Origin: Marvinbryantia formatexigens DSM 14469
GTDB taxonomy: Bacteria > Bacillota > Clostridia > Lachnospirales > Lachnospiraceae
Length of the DNA: 64,000 nt
Assembly (NCBI RefSeq): GCF_025148285.1
Contig: NZ_CP102268.1
Location: 1,724,001 to 1,788,000, forward strand
Direction of reading: 5' to 3'
The notes beneath the pieces were generated by a model. That model had not been told where the DNA came from. It saw only the letters and a program-made list of their open reading frames with translations, and searched no databases. Positions 28,450-36,799 of the stretch are shown here, in pieces. The position numbers and the translations under genes were made by a program. Each line of letters starts with the position of its first letter. Position 1 is the stretch's first letter.

Positions 28450-29958
28450 CTATATCATACACTCTATCAGTTCATTCTGGTGATATCCGTCTTTCCGCAA
28501 AAACTCACCGTTAACCTTTCCGTCCTTTAATACCAGCAGACGGTCCGACATACCAATCAGCTCCGGCATTTCCTCGCTAATCATAATGATGGATTTTCCC
28601 TTCTTTTTCATTTCATAGATGAGCTGGTACATTGCCGCTTTGACGCCGATATCCACACCCCGTGTCGGACAGTCCAGAATCAGAATATCTGCATCATCCG
28701 CAATCCACTTGCCGAAGACCACCTTCTGCTTATTGCCGCCCGACAATGCCTTTACCGGCTGCAGCATATTCACACACTTAATCGCCAGAGAATCCACCTG
28801 AAGCTGCGCGTATTTCTTCTCCTTTTTAAAAGAAAGGAACAGACCGAAGCTGCGGTTTTTATCAAGACCGGTGCTCTGGATATTCGCCGCTACAGATGCT
28901 TCCAGCTCCAGCGATTCCGTATCTCTGTTTTTCGAGACATAGCCCATTTTGTTTCTGAATGCAGTCTTCGCATTTTTAATAACAGTTCCGCTCCCCGGCA
29001 GAAGCACCCGGCCGTCAACCACCTCTTCCAGCCCATACAGTGCCTTTCCCAGCTCGTGCATCCCGCATTCCGAAAGCCCGCCGATTCCGAGGATCTCCCC
29101 TTTATGCAGCTCCAGGCTGAAGCATAAAAGTGCGTTCATTGTCGTGATACATTCCGCCTTCAGTACCGTTTCACCACTGTATCCATCGTTATCCACACGA
29201 TAGTAATTTCCTTTGATTTCGCGTCCCACCATCTTGCGCTTGATATCGCCTGCCTCAAAATCCTCCCTCTCAATGTTGTCGATAATGACGCCGTCGCGCA
29301 GCACCGTCAGGGTATCGCAGTGCTCCATCAGCTCCTCCAGGTCGTGACTGATAAAAATAACCGCCCTGTTTTCCGCCGCCGCATGATGCATCAGCCGGTA
29401 CAGCAGCTCGCGCCCGCTTTGTGAAAGCGCTGTTGTCGTTTCATCGACCACAAAAACATCCGGGTCGCTGTACATGGTTCTGGCAATTTCAATCAGCTTC
29501 CGTTCCTGCATATCGTACATCCGTGCCGGAAGCGCCGGATTAATGTGCGTCACGCCGATTTTTTCCAGTGCTTTTTTCGCTTCCGCATTCATTTTGGCAC
29601 GATTCATGACAGGTCCCTTTTTAAACTGTCCGTAATTTCCCAGAAAAATGTTTTCCGCAACAGAGATACTGTCAATAGTTCCCGCTTCCTGCACAATCAT
29701 GCCGATTCCGCTGCGGGAAGCCTCCAAATTAGACGCAGGCTTCCACGGTTGTCCTTTATAAAACATTTCTCCGCTTGTCGCCTGCTGGATACCGGCAATG
29801 ATAGAGGAAACCGTTGACTTTCCGGATCCATTTTCCCCAATCAATCCTCTGACTTCGCCTCTGCGGATAGCCATATCCACATGATTCAGCGCCACCGTAA
29901 CGCCGAAGTTTTTGCACATGTCCTTCACTTCCACAAGGATTTCTCCCTTTTCCCGCAT
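28450..29958 (-). CDS. Sugar ABC transporter ATP-binding protein, RbsA/MglA-like
   Basis: Double-domain ATPase of 502 residues. The first half has Walker A GENGSGKST and Walker B VFVVDE, but its signature is degenerate (YDMQERKLIEIAR). In the second half the Walker A region is replaced by GIGGLSECG while LSGGNKQKVVFGKW and ILILDCPTRGVD are intact; this asymmetry is normal for RbsA-type proteins. The ATG at 29958 is chosen over a TTG 27 bp upstream, which has no ribosome site. It is the first gene of the importer operon and lies downstream of a promoter with two candidate operator sites. Confidence 0.92.
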   Translation of the reverse strand: MREKGEILVEVKDMCKNFGVTVALNHVDMAIRRGEVRGLIGENGSGKSTVSSIIAGIQQATSGEMFYKGQPWKPASNLEASRSGIGMIVQEAGTIDSISVAENIFLGNYGQFKKGPVMNRAKMNAEAKKALEKIGVTHINPALPARMYDMQERKLIEIARTMYSDPDVFVVDETTTALSQSGRELLYRLMHHAAAENRAVIFISHDLEELMEHCDTLTVLRDGVIIDNIEREDFEAGDIKRKMVGREIKGNYYRVDNDGYSGETVLKAECITTMNALLCFSLELHKGEILGIGGLSECGMHELGKALYGLEEVVDGRVLLPGSGTVIKNAKTAFRNKMGYVSKNRDTESLELEASVAANIQSTGLDKNRSFGLFLSFKKEKKYAQLQVDSLAIKCVNMLQPVKALSGGNKQKVVFGKWIADDADILILDCPTRGVDIGVKAAMYQLIYEMKKKGKSIIMISEEMPELIGMSDRLLVLKDGKVNGEFLRKDGYHQNELIECMI

Positions 29959-30012
29959 ACGCGCTCTTTCCCCCTTTCTTTCCAAAAATGTATATCTTCA
30001 TTTGATATCCCC

Positions 30013-30115
30013 ATTATAAAAAAAGAGGTGTAAGATTTCTGCACAAATACAGCCGGCATTTTTTCAAAAAACGACTTCTTCAGGTAAAGGTATGACCGGC
30101 ATTTTTCAAAAAACG
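30013..30115 (-). promoter_or_regulatory. Promoter of RbsA-like operon with two CGTTTTTTGAAAA operator candidates
   Basis: TATAAT on the minus strand at 30018-30013, with no good -35. CGTTTTTTGAAAAA occurs at 30073-30060 and again at 30115-30102, 42 bp apart; both copies continue into ATGCCGG. The nearer site begins 42 bp upstream of the -10, the same distance as in the promoter of the linked sensor kinase (33439-33520). The farther copy lies in a long perfect hairpin (30092-30123) that could also act as a terminator for the regulator gene. Confidence 0.6.
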
Positions 30116-30165
30116 CCGGTCATTTTTCGTTTTCAGACTTTCTGCTGGTCGTCTCTGCCGCTTTC

Positions 30166-31737
30166 TTATCCGCGTTCCTCCTGCGGTGTACGCCCCATTA
30201 CCTTTTTATATGCCGTGGAAAAATGGCTGAAATTACTGTATCCAACCTTCGCCGCCACAAAGCTGACCGGCATATTCGTTGTCCGCAAAAGAGACTGTGC
30301 TGATTTCATCTTCTGTTCTGTAATATATTCCTTCAGCGTCTGTCCCGTCTCCTTTTTAAACAGCCTTGTCAGATAATCGGGATTCAGGTGTACCTGCTCT
30401 GCAATCTCATTTCTGGAAATTGCCGAATCCAGATTTGCATCTACATAGGTCATCACATTTTTTATCATTGCTTTTACATCGTTTTCCTCCGGCTCCACCT
30501 GCCACTTTATCGTCACAAAGCATATCAGTTTTTTCATATCGTCAATCGACTTCATACCGTTCCGGTAAATCTCCATCTCCTCCATTGTCTGAAAAACATC
30601 GCTGATATCACGGTTCTGGCTCTTCAGAACGGTATACAAAAGCTGCATATAATCCTGATAAAAATATAAAAGCGTCTGCTTATCCAATGTTCCCCTGCGC
30701 GCCATACTGTCCAGCAGATTTACCGCCTGTTCCTCCACAGTTCTGGGATGCCCGTCTGCGAAAAGTCCTTCCCACTGTCTGGTATGTATCAGCCGGAAAA
30801 CATGCTCCCGTTTTGGCTTATCTCCGGAGACAAAAAATACCCCCGGCTGCAGAGAAACATTGTCCTCTCGCCTCTCATCCAGTTTTTTCCATTTTTCCGC
30901 CATCTCATACAGTCTGCCCGGATTACTGAAATAGCAGGCTATCTGACATTTGAAAAACTGGCGGCAGACCGTGCCCAGAAACATGAGCTGTCTTGTAAGG
31001 CTGTCCTCTGTAATTGCTTCTTTATAATACGACTGCAGAAGCAGCAGAAAAACTCCCTCCGAAATCCCCGCCAGTACCGCCTTCTGATTATTGGGCGCAA
31101 ATATTTCCTGCAAAATGTTGTCCAGCGTCTGTTCCAGAAGATGCGCATCCCATACTTCTTTTCTTCCGTCCCACTTTACAATCTGAAGCATTACCACATA
31201 ACCGTTTAGTGAAAAATCCGGCAGCACATGCAGTTCTGTGAGATTCTCAATATCACGATAGTTACTGTTTCCCTCTAAATAATGACGTATGGCATTAGCG
31301 GCAATGCTGGCTCTCTGTTTACGGAACACCTGTCCCTGGCGCATAATCGTCTCATTGCCTTTCTTTTTCATTACCTCCGCAACCGCTTTTCTTACTACCT
31401 CTTCTATCGCCGGATAAAGCGCAGGCTGCACAATATAATCAAAGGCGCCCAGACGAATTCCTTCTCTGGCATAAGAAAACTCCGCATGGCTCGTCAGAAA
31501 TATGCATAAAAGGTCTATCTCATTTTCTTTCACCCATCTGAAAAGCTGCAGTCCGTTTTCTACCGGCATTTCAATGTCACACAGCATAATATCAATTTCG
31601 GTCGTTTTGAGGATTTCCCGCGCCTCCAGTGCATTGTACGCGGTCAGAACCTCATCGACAGACAGATTATCCCATGCAATTCCTTTTTTCAGCCCTTCGC
31701 TGACCGATGGCTGGTCATCCACTATCAACAGCCGCAT
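30166..31737 (-). CDS. YesN-type AraC-family response regulator
   Basis: Regulator of 523 residues with an N-terminal receiver (LLIVDDQPSVSEG; acceptor aspartate in IMLCDIEMPVENG) and a C-terminal AraC domain (NEIAEQVHLNPDYLTRLFKKETGQTLKEYI and SFVAAKVGYSNFSHFSTAYKKVMGRTPQEE). In the second receiver half the usual KP pair is replaced (DYIVQPALYP), so the conserved lysine is missing; this may alter phosphorylation or signalling. The start overlaps the kinase gene by 23 bp and has AAAGGGGAG. It probably binds the repeated CGTTTTTTGAAAA sites in front of the importer operon and of its own operon. Confidence 0.92.
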   Translation of the reverse strand: MRLLIVDDQPSVSEGLKKGIAWDNLSVDEVLTAYNALEAREILKTTEIDIMLCDIEMPVENGLQLFRWVKENEIDLLCIFLTSHAEFSYAREGIRLGAFDYIVQPALYPAIEEVVRKAVAEVMKKKGNETIMRQGQVFRKQRASIAANAIRHYLEGNSNYRDIENLTELHVLPDFSLNGYVVMLQIVKWDGRKEVWDAHLLEQTLDNILQEIFAPNNQKAVLAGISEGVFLLLLQSYYKEAITEDSLTRQLMFLGTVCRQFFKCQIACYFSNPGRLYEMAEKWKKLDERREDNVSLQPGVFFVSGDKPKREHVFRLIHTRQWEGLFADGHPRTVEEQAVNLLDSMARRGTLDKQTLLYFYQDYMQLLYTVLKSQNRDISDVFQTMEEMEIYRNGMKSIDDMKKLICFVTIKWQVEPEENDVKAMIKNVMTYVDANLDSAISRNEIAEQVHLNPDYLTRLFKKETGQTLKEYITEQKMKSAQSLLRTTNMPVSFVAAKVGYSNFSHFSTAYKKVMGRTPQEERG

Positions 31738-33415
31738 TCTTCTCTCCCCTTTCCACCTGGAACATCACATTTATTCTGGCGCCATGACAATTTGAGAACT
31801 GAACGGCAAATTCTTCCCCGTAAATCAGCCGGAATCTGCGGATAACATTGCGCAGTCCCACACCCTTTATCATTGCGGACGCATCCAGATTTTTATTCAG
31901 CTCCTGCAGAAGCTCTTCTGAAAAACCGGGACCATTGTCGCTGACAGTAATATCTGCCAGATATGTTTCGTCTATTTCCAGTAGTTTGGCAATAATTTCT
32001 ATTTTCAGTTTCCCATCGCACGCCATAGCATATTTCATACTGTTCTCCACAAGCGTGAGAATACTGACAGGGGGTACATTTATATTTTTCATGCGTTCAT
32101 CCATAGAAATATGAATTTCCGCTTTTCCCTTTTCGATACTCTGATGAAGCGCTATGTAGTTTTCGCACATGGAAAGCTCTTTTGCCAGAGCGATTTCATC
32201 ACTCTTTAAATCGAAGATATACCGCAGATGGACACCAAGGTAAACCACCGCTTTTTGTATCTGCCCCGTTTTCTGCTGCTGTGCCAGCCCCACAATGCTC
32301 TTCAGACAATTGAGAAAAAAGTGCGGCTGAATCTGCATCCGCAGGGCGTGCATCTGCGCCCGCTCTTTTTCTATCTGTTCCTCATAGCTTTTAATCTTCA
32401 GGCTGGCAATTTGCGCAACCATGCTGTTAAAGCTTTCCTGCACCTTCTGAAACTCCAGGCCCCGCTGTTCCTCCAGCCGCACCTGCAGATTTCCCTCCTG
32501 CACCTGGTGCATCGCCCCGATTAATCTGTCAAGCGGCTCAAAAAGAATCGCCTGCCAGTATTTCAGCATTATCCATATCGCCAACAGACCGATTCCTATA
32601 TAAATATAAGGACTAAGATACAAAAACCGCAGTATTCCATTCTCAAAGAACGGTGATACCAGTGCCATTTTAAAATGCAAAAGCTGTTGCTGGACAATCA
32701 TATATTTTCTGTTTTCCGAAAAATAATACCCGTTTTCTTTTTCATAATCCAGCTTTATATCAGCGCCGTCTGTAAATTCCTCGTTTGCCAGAATCTGGTT
32801 CTTTTGAAAAAATACAATCTCTCCTGCATAAGCATAGCTCAGTTTTGCATTTTTTGCCGCCTGCGTCAAATCATAAATTCCTATTACAGCAGATTCCTCC
32901 TGCCTCATAACCCGGCAGAGGAACGTTCTGCTGCCAATTTCTTTTAAAAACCAGCCCAGCGGAAACTCTGCACTCTCCATCATTTCATCCGCCCAGTTCT
33001 GGATTTCCTCCTTGATTCTTCCATACCCCACAATGGAATTATACACACTGTCACTTTCGCGCTTTGCTGTGTCATACAACATATAGGCAGCCACATCCGG
33101 GTTATTCGAAAGCTCTTCCGCAAAGCTCTCCAGAATCCTTTTCTTTGTTTCCTGTGAGTGCACCTTTTCTGTCATAAAAATTTCCGTTCCGGTAATCTCG
33201 TCCCGCAGCGTATTATAATATACCAGCAGACTTGCTCTGTTTGACTTTGCGATCTGTTCTTCTATCTGCCGGATTGCCATACTGGTAACCGTCCCAAGAA
33301 TAAACAGCAAAATCAGTATTCCCGCTGATATGGAAATCAATATTTTATGTTTTAGAAGAATCCCGGATTCCGGCTGTTTTCTGCTCTTCTGCTGTCCGCG
33401 CTTCTGATGTGGCAT
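31715..33415 (-). CDS. YesM-type sensor histidine kinase
   Basis: Membrane sensor of 566 residues: basic head, first helix near 27-48, an external sensor region of about 220 residues, a second helix near 275-295, a HAMP-like linker, the phosphorylation box MQIQPHFFLNCLKSIVGLAQ, and an ATPase domain with VENSMKYAM, VSDNGPGF and GVGLRNVIRRFRLIYG. It is the first gene of the two-gene sensor/regulator operon (overlapping the regulator by 23 bp) and has a ribosome site AAGGAGGAAAG. Signal unknown; probably the sugar brought in by the neighbouring importer. Confidence 0.92.
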   Translation of the reverse strand: MPHQKRGQQKSRKQPESGILLKHKILISISAGILILLFILGTVTSMAIRQIEEQIAKSNRASLLVYYNTLRDEITGTEIFMTEKVHSQETKKRILESFAEELSNNPDVAAYMLYDTAKRESDSVYNSIVGYGRIKEEIQNWADEMMESAEFPLGWFLKEIGSRTFLCRVMRQEESAVIGIYDLTQAAKNAKLSYAYAGEIVFFQKNQILANEEFTDGADIKLDYEKENGYYFSENRKYMIVQQQLLHFKMALVSPFFENGILRFLYLSPYIYIGIGLLAIWIMLKYWQAILFEPLDRLIGAMHQVQEGNLQVRLEEQRGLEFQKVQESFNSMVAQIASLKIKSYEEQIEKERAQMHALRMQIQPHFFLNCLKSIVGLAQQQKTGQIQKAVVYLGVHLRYIFDLKSDEIALAKELSMCENYIALHQSIEKGKAEIHISMDERMKNINVPPVSILTLVENSMKYAMACDGKLKIEIIAKLLEIDETYLADITVSDNGPGFSEELLQELNKNLDASAMIKGVGLRNVIRRFRLIYGEEFAVQFSNCHGARINVMFQVERGEKNAAVDSG

Positions 33416-33438
33416 GTTTGTCTTTCCTCCTTCGTTTT

Positions 33439-33520
33439 ATCATACCATATTTTTTCCGAATGACTTCTTCCTTTTTCCGGAAAGTCGTTTTTTGAAAAAC
33501 ATTATCCGTTTTTTGAAAAT
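33439..33520 (-). promoter_or_regulatory. Promoter of the YesM/YesN operon with two CGTTTTTTGAAAA sites
   Basis: Extended -10 TGGTATGAT (TATGAT at 33444-33439) without a clear -35. CGTTTTTTGAAAA occurs at 33486-33499 and 33507-33520 (last base of the second copy differs), 21 bp apart, two helical turns. The nearer site starts 42 bp upstream of the -10. The first site and the site at 30060-30073 share 18 identical bases (AAGTCGTTTTTTGAAAAA). Confidence 0.6.
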
Positions 33521-33576
33521 CGTCATCCCCTGCGAAGCACTTCGGGGTTTGCCGGAAATCCAGAAAAATTGGCATC

Positions 33577-33604
33577 AAAAAACAGCCCGGAATTTTCCGG
33601 GCTG
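33577..33604 (-). terminator. Terminator after the GT2 gene
   Basis: Self-complementary CAGCCCGGAATTTTCCGGGCTG-type stem: arms 33583-33591 and 33596-33604 with a 4-nt loop, followed on the minus strand by six T residues (33582-33577). It lies 10 bp after the stop at 33615. Confidence 0.9.
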
Positions 33605-33614
33605 CCCGCTATCA

Positions 33615-34550
33615 TCATTTTTCTTCTTTTTCTACATTAATGGTATCCCGCACCACATACTGCGGGGTCTGGTTGACGTTCAGAATCAGCTTGCCGATGT
33701 ATTCGCCGATGATGCCAAGCATAAGGAAGGCGAAGCCGAACAGAATCATCATGACGCACATGGTCGAGGACCAGCCGACCGTGATAGTGGGGTCGAGGAT
33801 TTTACGAACAAAGACAATGATCGCCCCGATAAAGCCCGCCAGGGAAAAGAGTGTCCCGGTGATAGTGGCGATGCGCAGCGGGATGACCGTGTAATTCATG
33901 AACGACATGAACAGACGGAAGGCTTTGCGGAAATTGTAGTTGGACTGCCCTTCCTCCCGCGCAAAATGCTCTATCTCGATGTTGGCGATGTTGGCAGTCG
34001 TGCGGTAAAAGAGAATCTGAAGATACAGATTATAGCCGTCGTATTTAATCAGCTCGTCGCGCACATATTTGCGGCAGCACCAGTAATTGCTTGCCTCCAG
34101 CCCCTTTGGACGTTCCACCATATGCCACATAATAAATGAGGCAATCCTGCTGGTGAGATTCTTCATGAAACCAAACTTGCGCTTCTTAAAAATGCCAAAC
34201 ACCAGATCGTATCCCTCATTCATTTTTTCAATAAACGCTGGAATCTGCGACGGATGCGTCTGCATGTCGTCGTCCATGCCCATAACATAATCGCCCTCTG
34301 CGGCGTGCAGTCCCGCCATGATGGCGTTGTGCTGCCCAAAATTTTTTGCGAGGGCAATCCCCTTCACGTTCGGATATTTTTTCGCAAGCTCCCAGATTTC
34401 CTGGCAGGTCTCATCCCGCGAAAAATCATTTACCAGAACAAACTCACATTCCAGCCCTTCTATTTTTTCTATTACCTCCATGCTGGTCTCCACAACCTTT
34501 CCGATGGTGTGTGCAGAATTATAGCACGGAATCACAATCGACAGGAGCAT
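33615..34550 (-). CDS. Glycosyltransferase family 2, polyprenyl-phosphate type (ArnC/GtrB-like)
   Basis: Membrane-anchored glycosyltransferase, 311 residues. The N-terminal GT-A domain starts LLSIVIPCYNSAHTIGKVV, has VLVNDFSRDETCQEI and the metal-binding DDD in VMGMDDDMQTHPSQ. Two membrane helices near 231-255 and 265-288 form the C-terminal anchor. Such enzymes transfer a sugar to undecaprenyl phosphate on the inner face. It is the last gene of the operon with an ATP-grasp ligase and two half-size transporters that could flip the lipid-linked product. The sugar is not known. Confidence 0.9.
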   Translation of the reverse strand: MLLSIVIPCYNSAHTIGKVVETSMEVIEKIEGLECEFVLVNDFSRDETCQEIWELAKKYPNVKGIALAKNFGQHNAIMAGLHAAEGDYVMGMDDDMQTHPSQIPAFIEKMNEGYDLVFGIFKKRKFGFMKNLTSRIASFIMWHMVERPKGLEASNYWCCRKYVRDELIKYDGYNLYLQILFYRTTANIANIEIEHFAREEGQSNYNFRKAFRLFMSFMNYTVIPLRIATITGTLFSLAGFIGAIIVFVRKILDPTITVGWSSTMCVMMILFGFAFLMLGIIGEYIGKLILNVNQTPQYVVRDTINVEKEEK

Positions 34551-34637
34551 CTTCCTTCCTCCTCATTCCTGATTTTCCTTCCGGAGCAAATCTGCCTGTC
34601 TGGCAGGTGTCGCGGTAAATCCCACTTTCCGGAACTT

Positions 34638-34985
34638 TTACAGCAAAAATACAATAATCCCGGCAAAAATCACCAGAAGCCCCAGAATTTTTCTTCTGGA
34701 AATTTTTTCCTTCAATATAAAATGTCCCATCACGAATACAAAAAAGTATCCGCTGGACTCAATCACGGTCTGCCACGACAGCGGCATTTTTTTCAGCGCC
34801 AGCATCGTCAGAATCGTAGACAGAAACAGAAGCGCGTAACCGGTAATCACGTAACCGTTCAGATATTCCTTTATTTTTGACGGGTAGGTCTTATTTGCCG
34901 ATATTTTCAGCAGAATCTGCGACACAGACGCCACGAATACCGAGCAGACCATAATCCCCACATGCATCCATACACTGCTATCCAT
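34638..34985 (-). CDS. Half-size EamA/SMR-like membrane transporter (ArnE/F type)
   Basis: A 115-residue protein with four predicted membrane helices, of the small-multidrug-resistance/EamA type (SQILLKISANK early; LSWQTVIESSGYFFVFVMGHFILKEKISRRKILGLLVIFAGI at the end). It overlaps the upstream related gene by 8 bp (ATGGATAG), so the two are translated together and probably form a heterodimer as ArnE and ArnF do. With a GT2 of the polyprenyl-phosphate type next door, flipping of a lipid-linked sugar is a reasonable guess; drug export is an alternative. Confidence 0.8.
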   Translation of the reverse strand: MDSSVWMHVGIMVCSVFVASVSQILLKISANKTYPSKIKEYLNGYVITGYALLFLSTILTMLALKKMPLSWQTVIESSGYFFVFVMGHFILKEKISRRKILGLLVIFAGIIVFLL

Positions 34986-35340
34986 CCGCCGTCACCACCA
35001 GATATATTCCAATAAAAATAATCAGGGAACCCAGAATCATGTTCCAGGTAATCTCCTCCTGAAAGAAAAGCGCGCCCCATATCATCCCCCATGCCAGACC
35101 GACCGGCTTGTTTGCATAAGCCACCGACAGGGGCAGATAGCGCAGAATCTGCTGCCATATGATTGCGTAAAAAAACATAATCAGCAGCATTCCAAAATAA
35201 AACAGAAACCACTCCCTGGAAAAAAACTCCGCATACGCCGCTTTTTTGGAAAACAGCCCGCTGATGGAGCTGAACATCAGACTGATATGCAAAATCACAT
35301 AAATCCACGGTGATGTTTTTTTCTTTGTATCCTTATGCAT
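34978..35340 (-). CDS. Half-size EamA/SMR-like membrane transporter, partner
   Basis: A 120-residue protein with four helices and the same C-terminal pattern (MIWGALFFQEEITWNMILGSLIIFIGIYLVV) as its downstream partner. The start at 35340 is chosen because it overlaps the ATP-grasp stop (ATGCATAA) and has AGGTGGGCG upstream; a longer frame from 35379 lies in the ATP-grasp gene. Together with 34638-34985 it would make one eight-helix transporter. Confidence 0.8.
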   Translation of the reverse strand: MHKDTKKKTSPWIYVILHISLMFSSISGLFSKKAAYAEFFSREWFLFYFGMLLIMFFYAIIWQQILRYLPLSVAYANKPVGLAWGMIWGALFFQEEITWNMILGSLIIFIGIYLVVTADG

Positions 35341-36526
35341 CGCCCACCTGCACCTGTATCCTTTCCAGCACCCCGTCAAGGAGCCGGCGGCATGCCTGCG
35401 GGGAATTTCCTTTTACAATTACCTGCCCGATGCGGTCCCTGCCGTTTTCCATCCGCCGGACGGTATCTCCCACGGAAATGTTAAACGAAAGCTCCGCCAG
35501 ATTGCCGCCCGTCTCCGTGCCCGGAACGATTTTTTGTACAACGCCGTCCGCCGGCGCTTCCAGAAGCCGCACCTCGCAGGGAACGCGCGCACTTTTTTCC
35601 CGTCCGAAAAGCAGCGCGACCGGCTCGCCGGTACACAGCCGGACAATCGCTTCGTAATAATCGATTCCAAAATGAATGCCCACCTGCTCCGCAATGCAGG
35701 TAGCACCCGCACGCGCCGTCGCCTCAATCACATAAACTTCCCCATCTTTTAACATCATGTCAAAATCCAGCGGACAGTTATCCGCGCCAAGCGCCTCTGC
35801 CGCACACTCAATCTGCGTCCGTATTTTGTCTTCAAACGCCGCGCCCTCTGTCCACGGGACATAGTGTCCGATGGGGAACGGCGGATTCGCCTGATGAAGG
35901 ACGTTTCCAAGCGGCAGAAAATACGCCAGCTTCCCGTGCTCCAGCATCGCCTCCACGCCAAACATGGTGCCGGTTAAAAATTCTTCCAGAATACAGTAAT
36001 CCTTCGCCGTCGCCGCCATCGTCTGCGGGTAACGCGCGAACACCTCTTCCCTGGTATCGCAGCGGAAAATGCCGCGGCTTCCCATCTGGTCCACCGCTTT
36101 GATAATCACCGGGAAGCGAAGCTGTCCGCAGGCAGACGCCAGCTCGTCCTCATTATGTATCTGAAAAAACGCCGCCGTCTGTACCCCGGCTTTCACAAAC
36201 GCCTGCTTCATTTTATACTTGTCGGTGCACAACTGCACCGTCTCCCAGGACGGTCCCGGCAGTCCGAGCTTCGTCGCCGTATAGCCCAGGCTGCGCAGCC
36301 CGACATCCATGCAGCAGGTCGCAATCCCGTCTATCTGCAGCGACTGTGCCGCCTGCAGCACCTCTTCCGGCTTTGTAATATCGCAAAAGCAGCTCTCATC
36401 CGCAGCCGCAAATCCCGGATAATCTCCGGGAATGCTCGCCGCTATCGTATGGCATCCCAGACGCTGCGCCGCATGAATCAGCGGAACCAGCGAGTAGGAC
36501 GCTCCCAGAATCATCACTTTTTTCAT
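35333..36526 (-). CDS. ATP-grasp domain ligase
   Basis: Soluble ATP-dependent carboxylate-amine ligase type protein, 397 residues. It begins MKKVMILGASYSLVPLIHAAQRLG (N-terminal pre-ATP-grasp fold), and has TDKYKMKQAF, PVIIKAVDQMGSRGI (ATP-binding loop) and a metal-binding block DFDMMLKDGEVYVIEATARAGAT. The start at 36526 has GGTGGG 8 nt upstream; extension to 36661 has no support. It is first in the operon with two half-transporters and a GT2, 8 bp overlap with the next gene. It may attach an amino acid or other acid to a sugar or lipid-linked intermediate; the substrate is not known. Confidence 0.88.
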   Translation of the reverse strand: MKKVMILGASYSLVPLIHAAQRLGCHTIAASIPGDYPGFAAADESCFCDITKPEEVLQAAQSLQIDGIATCCMDVGLRSLGYTATKLGLPGPSWETVQLCTDKYKMKQAFVKAGVQTAAFFQIHNEDELASACGQLRFPVIIKAVDQMGSRGIFRCDTREEVFARYPQTMAATAKDYCILEEFLTGTMFGVEAMLEHGKLAYFLPLGNVLHQANPPFPIGHYVPWTEGAAFEDKIRTQIECAAEALGADNCPLDFDMMLKDGEVYVIEATARAGATCIAEQVGIHFGIDYYEAIVRLCTGEPVALLFGREKSARVPCEVRLLEAPADGVVQKIVPGTETGGNLAELSFNISVGDTVRRMENGRDRIGQVIVKGNSPQACRRLLDGVLERIQVQVGDA

Positions 36527-36671
36527 CGTGTTTTCCCACCTTAATAAAATGAGCGGATTTCGAATGTCTTTCATCGATTTTGAAAGTGCTGAACACATAA
36601 AAATCAATGGAAGCTCATCTGTCTCCCGGCTCATTATACCATCGCTGTTTTGAAATCTCAATCTCTTTCTA

Positions 36672-36701
36672 TTGTGCGATGCGGGGATTCTATGTTATAC
36701 T
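36672..36701 (+). promoter_or_regulatory. Promoter of the WbqC-family gene
   Basis: TTGTGC (36672-36677), 18 bp, TATACT (36696-36701) preceded by TGT (extended -10). The start codon lies about 100 bp downstream. The rest of the 36527-36799 divergent spacer holds nothing clear; I did not find a convincing promoter for the ATP-grasp operon. Confidence 0.65.
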
Positions 36702-36799
36702 GATAACCGTTCAGACAGGCTGCCCTGCAAAAGACTTTTTGTCTCAAAAATGTACAGAAAATCCAGGGACGGCATGGCCATCAGAAGGAGGTTATTTTC

